Positions 63,972-64,000 of a stretch of 64,000 nucleotides of DNA are shown one piece after another (position 1 is the stretch's first letter; every line of letters begins with the position of its first letter). The DNA is taken from positions 1,736,001 through 1,800,000 of the forward strand of contig NZ_AEUY02000005.1 in NCBI RefSeq assembly GCF_000188035.1, read 5' to 3'. The notes below the pieces were generated by a model. It was not told the origin of the DNA, made no database searches, and worked only from the letters and a program-made list of their open reading frames with translations. This stretch comes from Streptococcus pseudoporcinus LQ 940-04 (lineage in GTDB: Bacteria > Bacillota > Bacilli > Lactobacillales > Streptococcaceae). The position numbers were made by a program, and so were the translations under genes.

Positions 63972-64000
63972 TTTCTGTATAGTCGTTTCACAATTAATCA

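Overview
The window looks like chromosome of a pyogenic-group Streptococcus. The genes are low-GC with AGGAG-type ribosome binding sites. Markers include a MalR/malXCD locus, a dlt operon led by dltX, a glnHP fusion with two binding domains, mutX, pepS and a streptococcal-type obgE. The catabolic acetolactate pair alsS-budA and the overall gene set suggest an S. uberis, S. parauberis or S. iniae-like species, but species cannot be fixed from the sequence alone. I see no rRNA, tRNA, CRISPR array, prophage or complete insertion sequence.

Layout. 1-8.2 kb: 3' part of rqcH, alsS-budA (acetoin route) with a CodY-like box, a mutX/AI-2E permease/TPR operon, and a lactonase-family gene. 8.2-13.6 kb: the rmlA-rmlC-rmlB dTDP-rhamnose operon, followed in the same transcript by a GT2 and a GT-C-like membrane protein. 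13.6-25.9 kb: a long run of minus-strand housekeeping genes (FAD oxidase, frameshifted ZIP transporter, nif3, trmK, nth, dnaD, apt, recJ, SDR, rnz, unknown, hflX, miaA). 26-27.9 kb: small DUF3042 gene, trhO and an orphan 101-aa gene. 27.9-36.7 kb: maltodextrin regulon, with malQ-malP and malR on the minus strand and malX-malC-malD on the plus strand; both structural promoters carry a MalR-type operator. 37-41.7 kb: dltX-A-B-C-D with an upstream CiaR-type direct repeat. 41.7-46.8 kb: uvrB, then glnHP-glnQ behind a consensus GlnR box. 46.9-54.7 kb: an ABC-F gene with an attenuator leader but an internal stop, pnuC, obgE, DUF4044, pepS, corA, rsuA. 54.9-64 kb: small accessory and housekeeping genes (FlK-like thioesterase, MFS with a structured leader, fetAB with a PerR-like box, PaaI, GNAT, nucleoside deoxyribosyltransferase, NUDIX, RibD_C, DUF1761, methyltransferase) and an unrecognised gene open to the window end.

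Several genes are damaged: zupT (single-base loss in an A run), the ABC-F gene (one in-frame TAA), a small gene after obgE (frameshift) and a small gene near 8.1 kb. Three short genes were found by eye from start, stop and family motif: DUF3042 (26049-26225), dltX (41346-41480) and DUF4044 (51242-51370).

The least explained signals are: a dispersed intergenic repeat whose hairpin core is inverted relative to its flanks between two copies; the 180-nt structured leader of the MFS gene; the MNN-stop leader peptide and attenuator of the ABC-F gene; and two neighbouring transporter genes (pnuC, corA) whose predicted transcription start is the A of the ATG.
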